Shown here: piece after piece, positions 23,354 through 34,232 of the stretch
Position numbering within the stretch: position 1 is the first letter of the stretch
How the letters are laid out: each line of letters starts with the position of its first letter
Assembly: GCA_003116995.1 (NCBI GenBank)
Contig: BDSL01000003.1
Location: forward strand, 2,294,001 to 2,358,000
Source: Yamagishiella unicocca
Lineage: Eukaryota; Chlorophyta; Chlorophyceae; Chlamydomonadales; Volvocaceae
DNA: 64,000 nucleotides
Reading direction: 5' to 3'
Position numbers and translations under genes: made by a program
The notes under the pieces: generated by a model
What the model was told of the DNA's origin: nothing
Seen by the model: only the letters and a program-made list of their open reading frames with translations
The model's database searches: none

Positions 23354-25965
23354 GCGCCCTCCCCTTTCCCTCCTGTCCTGTCCCGTCGCGTAAATCCGTT
23401 TTCACCACCCCTCCATCCGAAGACTACGCGCCAGCTACACTGCCCATGCCGTGTAACCGTGTACTTCCGCCACCTGCCCCTCCCTCGCCCCGGCCCCACC
23501 GCAACCTCAAACCCGCGCGTGACCGCCTCCTCGCTTAATTCCCCTACGTCGTTTCCGCGGATGGATTCCCTCACTCCCCCCTTTCGCCTCCACGATTCCC
23601 AGGCGATGCGCCCAGGCCTGCTGGGCTCAGCTGCCCCGCCGCGCTCGTCATCGGCGCCGTCACCGCAAACTGAATCTCAACCGGCTGACCCCGCCGCCGG
23701 ACCAGCAGCCGATTACACGGCGACGTTGGCCGGCGGCGGTGGTACCCCGGGTGTGGGTCGCGGAGTGGTTGAGCTGCTAGACAGTCAGTCGCTGGCGCTG
23801 CTGCTGCACTCGCTCGGGCTGTTGGACTACGTCCCGTCGGACGAGTGGCTGGGGGAGTACCTGCAGGCGAGTGGGTAGGGGAGGGGGAGTACCTGCAGGC
23901 GAATGGGGGGGTGGCTTAAAAACCGTTGACGCGAAAAGGACAGGAGAGTTGGCGCATGGTCGGCCAGTTGCGGGGAAGTACCTGCAGGCGAGTGGGGGAG
24001 GGGAGGCGGGCGAGCAGCGGCGACGGCCGGAGGGGCTGTACGGCGCAGCGCTCGCTGTAGTGACCCGCTGTTTTTGCTGCGGCGGCTACTGCTGCTGCTG
24101 GCTCCTAAACCGCCTAGACCCATAAACCCTGAGACCCTAGCGCCCTAAACCCGTGCGGATGGTGGTCCGTGCGGCCCCTCAGGCGGTCCTCCGCGCGCTG
24201 CCCACCATGAGCGCCACCGGCCTCGCCATCACGCTGTGCGCCCTGGCGACGCTTCAGGTGCGCGTCCGTGTTTGGGGGCCGGCGAGGGTCTACGCGTGCG
24301 AGCGTGTGTGTGTGTTTTGTTGGGGGGGGGGGGTAGTAAAAGGATCCGCGAATCCACGCCCGGCCGTGTGTTCGGGGGTTGCGAGGAAGACCAGTAAGCT
24401 GAGCCGCGAAGGAGACTGAAGACCAGTGTGTGTGGGGGGGAGGTGCCCTTTGGGGGGGGGAAGGCGCAGGGCGGACGAGTCCCAGCGGGGCTGGAGAACC
24501 GGCCGCAGCCGATGAGCGTGGCAGGCAGGTTCCAGTAGCCCGGCTGTCGCCACCACCGCCAACCGAGCTGCCAGCGGCCGTGCTATCAGCCGAGGGCTCG
24601 CCTGGCAGCACCCATGACCTGCTCCTCGCGTGCTGCCGTGCTGTCATGCTGCCGTTGCGCACTTATCTTTCTCTTTGCTGCGGTCGGTGGCCCTCTACCT
24701 GACACCTCTCCCGGTTGCATCCTGTGACCCCGCCATGGCTGTTTTACGGGCCCCCCGCTCCCGCCCCTTGCTGCTGCAGCTCCCCGACCTCCGCTTACTC
24801 GTACACGGGGTCTCCCCCCCGTCGCAATCCCCCCTCGCATCTCCTTTCCGCCTATGTCAATACACGCAACCCCTTCCCACCCCTTTCCCTACACTTCCCT
24901 CGTCGAGTCACATGTTATTTTCTGCAACACCCCCCCCCCCCTTAAGCGTTTTTCCTTCTTACACGGGCAAATTCCTCCCCCCCTTCCCAGGTCTACCCCA
25001 CCGCCGCCTGGCTGGACGCGGCGCTGGATTCCTGCCGGCGTGAGCTGCCACGCAGCGTCACGGAGCAGCAGCTGGAGGCGCTGATGTCCGCCGTGGTGGT
25101 GCTGGCCCGGGAGGCACGACCCAGTGCGGGGGTGCTGCGGGGCTTCCTGGTGGCCTGCCTCGCGGCGGCCCCCGACAACCGCAAGGTGGGGGCCTTCTAC
25201 CGAATCCTCGTCGCCCCGCCCCTTCACCAACAGCAGGACCAGCAGCAGCAGCAGCAGCAGCCTTCGCCGGCTGATCGGGCTGAGCGGGCCGCGGAGGCGG
25301 AGGAGGTGGCGCCGGCTGCGGAGGTTGGGCGGCAGCGTGCAGACGGGAGAAGGGACGGCGAGAATGCGGCCAGCAACAGCAGCAGCGGCAGCAGTGGCAG
25401 CAGCAGTAGCTGCAGTAGCAGCAGCAGTAGCCGGGAGCTCGCGGAGTTGTCTGGATCCGGAGCGGCAGGGGGTGGGGGGATGGGGGTTGCGGCCTGGGGG
25501 GCTGCGGGGCCACAACAAAGAGAGGCGGCGGCGTCGCAGCGCGTGCTCGCGGCTTCATCGACGGGTGTGGCAGCAGCAGCTCCAGGGATGGGTCTCCGGG
25601 CGCCGGCGCCCCCATCGGCTTCGGAGCAGGCTCGTCAGCGCCGGCGGCAACCGCCGCCGCGGCCGTCCTCCGAGGCGGGACGTGTGCGGGGACCGCCGCC
25701 GGCTAGGTCAGCGCCTCCCCGGCAGCGGCGGGAGCCGCAGGGGGGCCCGCAGACCACCACTCCAGGGAAGGAGGCCCCGCAGACACCCACTCCAGGGAGG
25801 GAGGCCCCGCAGACACACACACCAGGGAGGGAGGCCCCGCAGACACCCACTCCAGGGAGGCCGGCCCCGCCGACACCCACTCCAGGGAAGGGGGCCCCGC
25901 CGACACCCACTCCAGGGAAGGAGGCCCCGGCCGCACAAGTTACCGGCGTCTGTGGGGAGGTGTGA
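11677..25965 (+). CDS. Giant OPR-like repeat protein, probable organelle RNA-binding factor
   Basis: Ten exons join without phase conflict: 11677-12998, 13220-13352, 14030-14199, 14498-16637, 17023-19563, 19988-20107, 20369-23149, 23603-23866, 24141-24257, 24991-25965, about 3,520 aa. Octotricopeptide-repeat (OPR) proteins bind specific chloroplast or mitochondrial transcripts and control their stability or translation. Repeat-like helical units with the Pro-x-x-Trp start are visible, e.g. VTPPGGWVDSFYSALGKRL, SFKPVDVAVTLWAFAHMRL, NSADLQNVMWALASLDFPPP, ATTLLYSLWACGKFG, VYPTAAWLDAALDSC. Units often span exon joins. Between them lie long Ala, Gly, Ser, Pro-Ala and Thr-Ala tracts. The first 100 residues are rich in Ser, Ala, Arg and poor in acids, compatible with an organelle transit peptide. 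No RAP domain is seen; the C-terminus is low-complexity with about seven PTPG-type decapeptides. Intron 8 needs a GC donor. Start is the first ATG of the open exon. Confidence 0.75.
12505..12580 (+). repeat. GCG-type Ala-coding microsatellite
   Basis: Within exon 1 of the OPR gene a GCGGCG run encodes alternating Ala blocks (EAAAAAAAAALEAAAAAAAE). It is typical of volvocine low-complexity inserts and not a domain. Confidence 0.7.
13561..13853 (+). repeat. 24-bp minisatellite, about 12 copies, in OPR intron 2
   Basis: Tandem units of CACCAAGTGCACCCCCTCTC plus CTTG run almost without change for about 12 copies; one unit has T for C (GTGTACC) and the first has GTTCACC. The period is a multiple of three, so it stays open in several frames and creates spurious ORFs. 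It lies fully inside intron 13353-14029. Confidence 0.95.
13876..13940 (+). repeat. Intronic family-1 element (OPR intron 2)
   Basis: The block begins GCCGACCATGCGCCCACTAT and ends GTCAACGGTTTTCACGCC. It matches the reverse complement of 23914-23975 in intron 8 of the same gene almost base for base, and more distantly 23414-23474 and the minus strand of 41411-41470. Confidence 0.8.
19932..19987 (+). repeat. Intronic family-2 element abutting a 3' splice site
   Basis: GAACGGTTTTTCC, then GTACACGGCTTTTCCTTG and a C-rich tract end directly in the CAG acceptor of exon 6. The arrangement matches 24950-24990 and the minus strand of 49679-49740. Confidence 0.75.
21037..21284 (+). repeat. CAACAG/CACCAG repeat coding for Thr-Ala and Pro-Ala dipeptides
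   Basis: A 250-bp run of CAACAG then CACCAG hexamers. Two other frames would read poly-Gln/His, but the frame held open by the flanking repeat domains reads (TA)n followed by (PA)n with PP interruptions. Confidence 0.85.
23319..23352 (+). repeat. (CA)n microsatellite in OPR intron 7
   Basis: An uninterrupted CA dinucleotide run of about 16 units in the intron between exons 7 and 8. Confidence 0.9.
23414..23474 (+). repeat. Intronic family-1 element (OPR intron 7)
   Basis: CCGAAGACTACGCGCCAGCT then CATGCCGTGTAACCG. It aligns with the reverse complement of 41411-41470 in the kinase gene, so the same family sits in introns of two unrelated genes. Confidence 0.75.
23914..23975 (-). repeat. Intronic family-1 element, inverted (OPR intron 8)
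   Basis: On the minus strand this reads GCCGACCATGCGCCAACTCT and continues to GTCAACGGTTTTTAAGCC, matching 13876-13940 but in opposite orientation to the host gene. Confidence 0.8.
24950..24990 (+). repeat. Intronic family-2 element abutting a 3' splice site
   Basis: AAGCGTTTTTCC, then TTACACGGGCAAATTCC and a C-rich tract end in the CAG acceptor of the last OPR exon. Confidence 0.65.
25738..25935 (+). repeat. 30-bp coding repeat at OPR C-terminus
   Basis: About seven imperfect 30-bp units encode decapeptides of the form EAPQTPTPGR/K, the last reading EAPAAQVTG just before the stop. The period is a codon multiple, consistent with expression. Confidence 0.85.
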
Positions 25966-27346
25966 GGGGAAGCAGGGGCTCCGGCAGACGTAGCCGTCTT
26001 CGGAGCAGAGGCGTGCTAGGTTTGCTGATAGCGCAGGGTCGCGGGCGTCGGGGAGATCGCAGACTGGGGGCGCGATGAGTGACACGCGGGTCAGCGGGTC
26101 AGCGGGTCAGCGGGCGGCAAGAAGGTACCCGTACTGGTAACGGTAGGAGCGGGATGCGTCCCACCGGTGAACAGCCGCGGTGGAAGCGAGGGTACGGTGT
26201 GGGTCTGGTTGGGAGTTGGGAGTTGGGAGTTGGGAGTCAAGACAAGGGGGGGGGGTGATAAGAGCGGGGTGGTGGCGGCAGCTGGTCTTTGGTGCCGGTA
26301 GCTGGCGGTAGGTGCATGACGGTGGGAACGAACGTGGGACGTCACGCGCAGCGGCCGCAAGGGCCCGGCAGCCGGTGAGCTGGTAGCGTAAGGAGGTGAT
26401 GATCGGTTGGTGACGGAGGGCGCGTGGCGGTGAGGATGTGGTTTGGATCAAGGGCGCTTGTCGGCTGGTGGCGGCTGACTGGGGGGTGGGTTAGGATGGG
26501 GGACTTTGGACGCGCCAGCAGGAGTCGCAGAAGAAACCACGAATGAGGCCGTGGGGGGGGTGGAACCCTACCAGGAGGCGGCGGGGAATATCGTGGTCGT
26601 GTTATGACGTGGGATTAGGAGAGGCCAGACATGCAGCAGTAGGCCGGTAAAAACGTGTGTGCGCGTTCGATGTTACGCTACCTCCCACAGCATTACCAAC
26701 GGTTAGTAACATCGACCGAGATCGTTTGCATCGGTGTGTTTTGTAGGGATGGGATATGTTGCGAAGCTAGAACATGTGCTTCATCCAGCTGACGTGTTCG
26801 TCGTGATCCCCACTGGCGATCTATGCCTACGGGCCCTTATGCTGCATCGCTGGGTGCCTGTGCCTGCGCGCCGGTAACTGGTGCCGGGTGCCTGTGCCTT
26901 TTGCCACACGTATAGGTGGGCCTGACATGAGTTTCAAAGTACCCGAACCACAGCACCAAATTCCAGGTTTGGTTTCCTGATCCTCCAACTTGTCTTTGCA
27001 CTGCACTGGCACAAATGGGCTCAGCATTCATTCTAAAACCATGCTTAAGAGTGATTTTCTTTCCGCTGACCTCTGGACACTAAAGCGCAAGTTTTCTCAG
27101 CTCAGGCTCAATCGCCGAAGCAGCTAGGTTACTTTACAGGTCAGGCTCCTGCTGGATTTTAGTGCAGCACTTTCTCAAATTTATGCCTTTACATTTTGAT
27201 GAGCACGGCAAGTTCGGCGCGTAATGTTGGGCCCCGCTCCGGAACCACTCCAGGGTTGGCTATTTTCCTTCCTGCTAAGTGTTTGGTGTCCCTCTCGGTA
27301 TAGCCCTCTTCCAGCCCGCGTGGCCACGTGCACGATATCAGCAAAG
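25966..27346. other. Intergenic: OPR 3' UTR and RPL4 promoter region
   Basis: Tandem CGGGTCAG copies at about 26090-26115 and GGGAGTT copies at about 26213-26238 are the only structure seen. No TGTAA could be assigned to the OPR gene. The last 200 bp upstream of 27347 should hold the RPL4 promoter; no TATA box is obvious. Confidence 0.4.
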
Positions 27347-30300
27347 ATGGCCGCCGCCAGGCCCCTGGTTTCTGTCATCAGCATTGAGACGGGCGAGGCT
27401 GCGGAGCAGACGGCCCTGCCCGCCGTCTTCACCGCGCCTATCCGCCCTGACATTGTTCGCACTATTCACACGAACATGGCTAAGAACAAGCGTCAGGCGT
27501 ACGCGGTGTTCATGAAGGCCGGCCACCAGACCGCGGCCGAGTCTTGGGGCACTGGACGCGCCGTGTCGCGTATTCCCCGTGTGCCCGGTGGCGGTACCCA
27601 CCGTGCCGGTCAGGGTGCCTTCGGCAACATGTGCCGTGGTGGCCGCATGTTTGCCCCCACCAAGGTGAGCAAAGTCGGCGGCGGATGCGGCGGTGGGAGC
27701 AACAAGGGGCGCATTTTTATGGAGTTCAGCAGACCGCTATAATGCTAATATTACTGAATACGTAAAGTCGTATTTATCCTGGAAAAGCCGGTTTGGGAGC
27801 GGGCTAGCTATCAAGGTGCTTGGCAACAGAGCCTCCAGGTTGAATTGACTGGTTGTGTAAAACTTACATTCTTCGTCAAAATTATATAAAGAGAAGCTTA
27901 TAAGTCTGTGGGCCGTGTTTCGGCAAGCGTGTTGACGTCTGTGTGTGGTACACGACCCCTGACAGGTGTGGCGCCGCTGGCACCGCAAGATTAACGTCAA
28001 CCAGAAGCGGTACGCCGTGTGCTCCGCTCTGGCGGCGTCCGCCCTGCCGGCTCTGGTGATGGCCCGCGGCCACCGCATCGAGCAGGTGTGCACGCTCCCG
28101 ACGGACGGTCATCATGTCTCATGCTTTGACAGCTTATTTGGGCACGTGCTCCTGCGGTTTGTGCTCGCGCCGTGGACACTAACGCTGTGTATGCCTGGGT
28201 GGTTGGGTGTCAGGTTTCGAGGGTGCACACTGCTCTGCAACAGTAGTAAGACTGTTCTGACGCGCAGATGGGTTGCTATTCTTGGGAATGCCGTTTGCCA
28301 GGTGCCTGAGGTGCCCCTGGTGCTCAGCGATGCCGTGGAGGGTGTGAAGAAGACCTCCAAGGCTCTTGAGATCCTGAAGAAGATCGGCGCTCTGCCCGAT
28401 GTGGAGAAGAGCAAGGACTCGAAGGCCATGCGCTCTGGCAAGGGTGAGTCTGCTGCCGAGTGAAACCACGGCGCTCCATCTGGGACCTGCGCGGCGTGGC
28501 GGGGTGGGGGTCGTGTGTAACGAAAGGGTCATGAGAAGCACAAAGGGCTACCGCTACAGCCACAATTATAAAACAAAGTAAGTTCCCTGTGAGCGCATCG
28601 GACAGCGTCTGCGGGTATGGGGCCTGCGGTCTGCGGGGCGAGCTTCACGCGGGTGAAATGTTGCTGCATCGCTGGCTATAACGATGGAATTCGTCAATCA
28701 GCCGCGGAAGCAGCAGGGTCCCAGCAGCAGCAGGACCCCAGGACCCTGTAACAGCAGCAGCGTGTGTAACGGCCGAACCCAAAGCTGGCCGCCAAGACGG
28801 AGCTCCAGCCAAGGCGCTCGGATAATTCTCCTTACTTGGAGTTCTCCGGGCCACTGTCGCCCCGAGCAGCGGGGCCTCACTGACTGGCGCTGGAGGTCGC
28901 TGGAGCTCACGGCAGGAGGGAGCGGGAGCAGCAGCTGCTTTGCTGCGCTGCGGGTGGCGGTTAGCCCCTTTGTGGTCCCTTTTGGCCCCTTGTGACGGTC
29001 ACAGCTGCCGGCTGGCCGGTCGGCAGCTGTTGTACCGTGTGCCAAGCAGCAGCAGCTTCAATTCCTCAGCTGCTTCGGTGCCGGCGCCGCTTGGAGCTCC
29101 ACAGCGGCGAAGCGGCGGCCGCAGCTCGGTCGACTTCGCCAGCTGCTCACGCTTGAGGTGGAGCAAACTGGCGGTGCAGCGACCTGGCAGCGCTACTCGG
29201 GCGTCGTCAGGCTGGTGTGCCTCGGTCGGTCACAGGGGGCAACAGCTACAGCAGTGCGGGAGCCCAGAAGGCGCGGCTGCACAGGCGCCATGCCGATCGC
29301 GGCTGCACAGGCATCATGCCAATCGCCGCTACGGCGGTGGCGTTGACAGCTGGAAGCGCAATGGAAGCGGCTGCAGGAAGCAAGCCGGACTTTGCAGCGG
29401 TGGCAGCGAAGGTGTCGCCATGCCACCGTGGATTGCGGGCCGGCATCAGACCTGGATGTGGATGGAGCCGGGCCCTATATTCGTATATGCTTCGGCAGCA
29501 CCGCATTCGATGACGTTGGCAGCAGCGCCGGGCCGCTGGGTCGAGCTGTGAATGCGAAGTTGGCATGCAGTTCGGACTCTGCAGAACACGGTCGTCCAGC
29601 CCGCATTTGCGGGCCTCGGACAGCGGCAACGCGGCGAGAAGTGGCATGACAGGGCGATGCGAAAACGGACCCATAGCGCGGTCTTATGGCCCAAATGGCT
29701 GCAGTGAAAGCTTACTAACGCACAGACCTGAAAGACCGCTCCGACATCGATGGCCGTGTATGGTTTTATGTTTGTCCGTGCGGTGCGAGGTGGTGAACCT
29801 TGGGTCGGTTATAAGTGCACGTGCGTCCTGGAAGAGCTGTGGGCGCTTCTTTTTGGTTCTGTCCCAACCGGACCCAAGCGCACTCGCCCAGTCGCCTCTC
29901 CTCTCCTCGCTTAGGCTGCTGGGCGAACACACATCACACCTTGCTCGATTCGTATGACACAGCTGCAGACGCCGCCTCACCCCCGTTGCCCAAGTCGCGT
30001 GTTTTCAACCGCACCTGCACCCGGAGCAACCCACTTCGCCGCACCGCACCATCCCAAAACGCACACGCGCCGCCTCACCACGCCACCGTCCGCTGCGTTT
30101 CCTCGCGCGCAGGCAAGCTCCGTAACCGCCGCTACATCATGCGCAAGGGCCCGCTTGTTGTCTTCGCCAACGACGAGGGCATCAGCAAGGCCTTCCGCAA
30201 CCTGCCGGGTGTGGAGGTCACCTCGGTGGACCGCCTCAACCTGCTGCAGCTGGCGCCCGGTGGCCACCTGGGCCGCTTCTGCATCTGGTCCAAGGCCGCC

Positions 30301-31778
30301 TTCGAGAAGCTGGACAAGGTCTTCGGCACCACCACTGTGGAGTCTGAGACCAAGAAGGGCTTCAAGGTGGGGGCGGGGAGCGTGCGACTCCGGGCGGGGG
30401 CGGGGTGGGGCGAAGGGTAAAGCGGAGGAGCTGCGTTTGTTGGGTTGTTCTGAATGCCGTTATTGCGATGGTGCCCCCGTCAGTGGGGGCGCGCCATGTG
30501 TGGATCTCACTCCAGTACCACGGCAGCAGTTGTGGCGGGAGGGCCGTGGGGTGTTCGCCGTGCTGACCTGTGCGTCTGGAGCGGGATGTTGCGGCGTCTG
30601 CCGCTGACGGCGGCATCTCCATCCGCTTGTCGCTGTAGCAGCAGCAGCTATACTGCTGTTGCCGTTGCTGCAGGGGCAAGAGGAGATGAAGCTGCTGCTG
30701 CTGCAGTAGTAGTAGCATCGACAGGCGGGAGACCCCTTGCGCCAAGGACCTTGTCTGTTGTCTTAACGTCCTCAACCCCCTCCGCCTGATCCTCCCCCGG
30801 TGTTCCCCTACGTCTCCCTCGGTCAGGTGCCTCGCGCCCTGATGGCTAACAGCGACCTGGCTCGCCTCATCAACAGCGATGAGATCCAGAGCGTCATCAA
30901 GCCCGCCAAGGCGTCTGGCCCCAGGCACGCCCCGCTCAAGAAGAACCCGATCCGCAACCTGGGTGCCATGCTCAAGCTCAACCCGTACGCCAAGGTGCGC
31001 CAGAGCGACGGCGGGGGAGGGGGGACACCGACCCGGGCTGATGGAGAACTCGGCACGAACGCTGCATGCTGGCGGGCGCGTTTGCGCCTTGTTGCGTTGT
31101 TGTCATGGTCTTGGTCTTGTTTGTTCCGTGTCGCACGAATTGCTATCTAGTTGCCTGTCAACTGTTGCTTTGCAGCTGTTAGTTTATGGTTTGTTGCGGT
31201 TGCTGATTTTGTTAGTTGTTTTGCGGTTGTTAATCTTGTTGGTTGCTCTGCGGTTGTTAATGTACGCCGCACGTGCATGTGATGCGTGCAGGTCGCTCGC
31301 CGCGTGGAGATCACTCGCAGCGCCAAGAAGGGTGCCGCCCGCGCCGAGAAGCTGGAGAAGATTGCCAAGGGCATCGCCACCGGCGGCAAGAAGGACAAGG
31401 CTATCAAGGCCATCGGCAAGAAGTTCCACAAGCAGGTGGGTGGATCTGTGATGGGGCTGGAGTCGGAGCGGAGGGGGAGTCGTCATGCTGTGGGAACGGA
31501 TCAGCACGCATCAGGGGTTACGGCGCAGGAAAATGGCAACATGAGTTTTTCGAACGCTTGTTCCGGCCATGAATCCTTAACTCGTATCATCGCGTCGGCA
31601 AACATGTTCCCGGTGGCGAGAACGGGTGGCGAGACCTGCTCGCGTGGATTTACACGTTTGTGTGGTTGTGTGCGCGCCATCGCCATCGCAGATGCTTGTC
31701 GACTCCGAGTACGCCGGCGAGGACTACGACCTGTTCACTCGCTGGATCACGGTCACCAAGCAGACCAAGACCGCCTAG
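27347..31778 (+). CDS. RPL4: 60S ribosomal protein L4 (uL4)
   Basis: Seven exons join in phase: 27347-27664, 27966-28085, 28302-28443, 30113-30366, 30827-30994, 31292-31435, 31692-31778, giving 410 aa, the usual size for algal and plant L4. L4 is a core 60S protein whose long loop lines the nascent-chain exit tunnel. Diagnostic stretches are [10 protein letters not shown] near the start, [40 protein letters not shown] with [17 protein letters not shown] (the tunnel loop), [40 protein letters not shown], and [20 protein letters not shown]. The basic tail [15 protein letters not shown] is eukaryote-type. The ATG sits in a GCAAAGATGGCC context. Intron 3 is exceptionally long (1,669 bp). Expected to be highly and constitutively expressed. 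Confidence 0.98.
28444..30112 (+). other. Unusually long RPL4 intron 3
   Basis: The intron starts GTGAGT after the Gly codon of SGKG and ends in CGCGCGCAG. It contains a short duplication near 29275-29335 (CGGCTGCACAGGC followed by ATGCC) and a hairpin AGCCCGCATTTGCGGGCCT near 29599. I looked for snoRNA C/D-box pairs and found none convincing. Confidence 0.7.
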
Positions 31779-32135
31779 ACATGCTCGCTTGCAATTGCTA
31801 CTGCCGTCGCGTCACTGCACGGAAGTGCGCACCGTTGACCACCCGGCTGCTGCAGCGGGCAGCGCCTGTGCTGAGGGTGTCGGGCCGGGGACCTGTCTCC
31901 GGGGCGGCGTTGCGAAGTACTGGGGTTGCTGGGCAGCGGGCTGGGGCTGTGTGGCTCTGGGGCGGTGCGGCCGGTCCTTTGACGAACTCGAGGGCTCGCC
32001 GGTTGCGCTTGCAGCGGCCGCGTGAGTAGGGGGGCGTATGCCTTGCTGTGCGCAGAAGAGACACTCTGTTCCCGCACGGCTGCGCCCGGCGCCCGCGGCG
32101 CTCAAGTCGCATGGCCATCGGTGTAAGAGATGAGG
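31779..32135 (+). terminator. RPL4 3' UTR with TGTAA polyadenylation signal
   Basis: A TGTAA pentamer, the usual volvocine polyadenylation signal, occurs at 32122-32126, about 345 bp past the RPL4 stop. Cleavage would be expected 10-20 nt later. The extent is inferred. Confidence 0.5.
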
Positions 32136-33839
32136 ATGCAACGTGTCGCGGCGTTCCGTCCCGCAGCCCACCGCATACAGGTATCTCGGCCAACCAACCC
32201 AGGTTCCGAGTTGGCCTGCATGTGGGAAGAGAGATCCGGCAGGAGTACGTTCACCGGAGTTGTCGGTGAGGTAGCTTGCAGAACCCTGTGAATTCCACCA
32301 GCTAAACGCAAGGCTCCTAGAAGTGTGACAACCACTCCGCAGCCGCATGGCGGAATGTAGACGCCTCTGCTTGGCCGTGAAAATGGACTAGCGCACCCTG
32401 TGCATTTGTTGGTTTCTTTACCAGCGGCCATACGCGTTTGCGTTTCTTCAAAATGTCAGCTGCCCGTCAGAAACAAAGGAAAACGCAATCACCGTACAGA
32501 CCGAACCTCGCGCGATGGAAAAAAACCCAGGTAGTTCAGCATGTTGCGCGTTCTTATTTTGCCGGTCGACGGTCTTTTCAGATTTTGGAGGCAGGCGCGC
32601 GGATCATACAACAGACTGTTGTGCACAGACAGACGATACTAATAAGATAGGGGGGCCTCTAATGCAGATTCCCCCTGGGGTGCTGGCTGATGATCTTTTG
32701 CCCAAGGCCTGTCGATTGGTGTTCTGGTGGTTTGCCTTTGTTCCGGTGCACGTCGGTCTCCGTCTCCTCCGTCGTCCCCGTCAGGCGATGTGCCCGATGG
32801 TTCTATCTTGTGGTCCGCCCTCTACACCTGGAACTGGACCCCACTGTAACCGACCCTGCGAAGTGGTTACAGGGATCTCTGTCCTTTTTGTTTCCCCGTC
32901 CTTTGGGGGATTGTTTTCGGCCATTCTGTAGTGTAGTATGCACGGCACTAGGTAGGCCTGCGCGTTTGGGACCCACGGTAATGAATGGCAATCCCTTTAG
33001 GGGTAGAACCTTTCACAACCCCTAGCGTACGATCGCGTAACCCTGACAACTTAATGTACTTGTGCGAGTTCTACCCAAACGACACAGTTATGCGCTATAG
33101 GCCCTCAAAAATCGCAGGGTTGCGGACTGTGGACCGACAGCAACGCATTCCATAGTGCGGCAATAAAAGCCATTGGTCGCGCGCGAACTACGTATTTGAG
33201 AATATTGTAAAATCTTTTACTTAATAGTGTTTAAGTCGAAGCAGCTAGCTCGGTTATTACTCCACTCCACTCTATTGGGATGTGGAGCGGCGCGCTCCGG
33301 CGACTCCAACCATCAGCTTAGTTTTTTTACATATTTATGGCTATTCCGGCAAGGTTTTTAATTTTGCATTAGGCATAAGCACTTCTCGCAGCTTGCTAAC
33401 GGGCGAAGATTTCAAGCTCGCTGACGGCAGAGACTATACATCCTATTCATTGTAATAAAAGATGTGCGAAATGTCACGGCCCCAGACAGTATTCGGCGCA
33501 CAACCCTTGCCTACGCCGATGCCTACGGAAACACGGGGCTCCAGGGCGTACTCATCGGGGTTGCGGGGGGTTGCGGGGGGGTGGCATTGCGTGCGTTCTG
33601 GCCCTTCGGCGTTTCGAACGAGGTCACTACACCATTTTGTGAATACGACAGCCCTGATTACCAAAATCGGCAGCACCGGAACTATCCTCGGTCAGTATGA
33701 AAGCGCCCGGCCCTAGCCTGGCATGCGCGTTTAGTACCCAAGGTATGTATGTGTTGCGGTGCGGTGATGGTGATGGCGCCTGTAAGGTGTGAGGACCCAT
33801 GCATTTTGCATTGCTGCGCTGGTCGCCACCCTTTACAAA
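32136..33839. other. Intergenic; contains one copy of a dispersed repeat
   Basis: No supported gene. 32726-32880 is repeat-derived (see the separate entry). The rest is AT-richer and featureless to my reading. Confidence 0.45.
32726..32880 (+). repeat. Dispersed repeat copy 1
   Basis: GGTGGTTTGCCTTTGTTCCG followed by GTCAGGCGATGTGCCCGATG, then CCACTGTAACC and GGTTACAGGG. The same blocks in the same order are at 62638-62800, and a shorter related segment is at 54304-54350. Confidence 0.8.
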
Positions 33840-34232
33840 TTATCGAATACGGCAGCACTGCTGAGAACACAGGGTGTGGGATGTGGTTGGCTTGGGCTTT
33901 TGGGGCCCCGGGCCCGCTTTCTGTCGGGTCCCTTGTTTTTGGCTTGAGGCTCGCTGCAGGCTTGGTGCGGGTGGCTCCTGTTTTGGACCCGCTTTCGTCT
34001 TTTCCGCCCCTTGGGTTGCGCGTGCTGCCTTCTCCGTGTTCGTTTGGTCGGTATCGGCTTTTGCCCTCTCCAGGGCGGTGAGGGAAGGTTTTTTCGCCCG
34101 GTGGCCTGTACCGTGGTCGGGCCCGTCGGGCCTTTTCCGCGCTTGCAGCCGCCCTGGCTTCCCTGTAACTCTCGCATCTTGCTTGACGAGCCTATCTATT
34201 TTCGGCATCGTTTCATCTCTGTTTTTGGCCAT
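33840..34232 (-). CDS. Hypothetical small basic protein ORF
   Basis: A 130-codon ATG-initiated frame coding a Lys/Arg/Pro/Gln-rich, almost fully hydrophilic peptide (e.g. GKPGRLQARKRPDGPDHG, EKTKAGPKQEPPAPSLQ). The coding strand is purine-biased throughout while its complement is pyrimidine-rich, unlike the neighbouring DNA. Such composition is seen in nucleic-acid-binding ORF1 proteins of non-LTR elements and in disordered basic proteins, but no domain is visible. It may be a transposon remnant or chance. Confidence 0.25.
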   Translation of the reverse strand: MAKNRDETMPKIDRLVKQDARVTGKPGRLQARKRPDGPDHGTGHRAKKPSLTALERAKADTDQTNTEKAARATQGAEKTKAGPKQEPPAPSLQRASSQKQGTRQKAGPGPQKPKPTTSHTLCSQQCCRIR

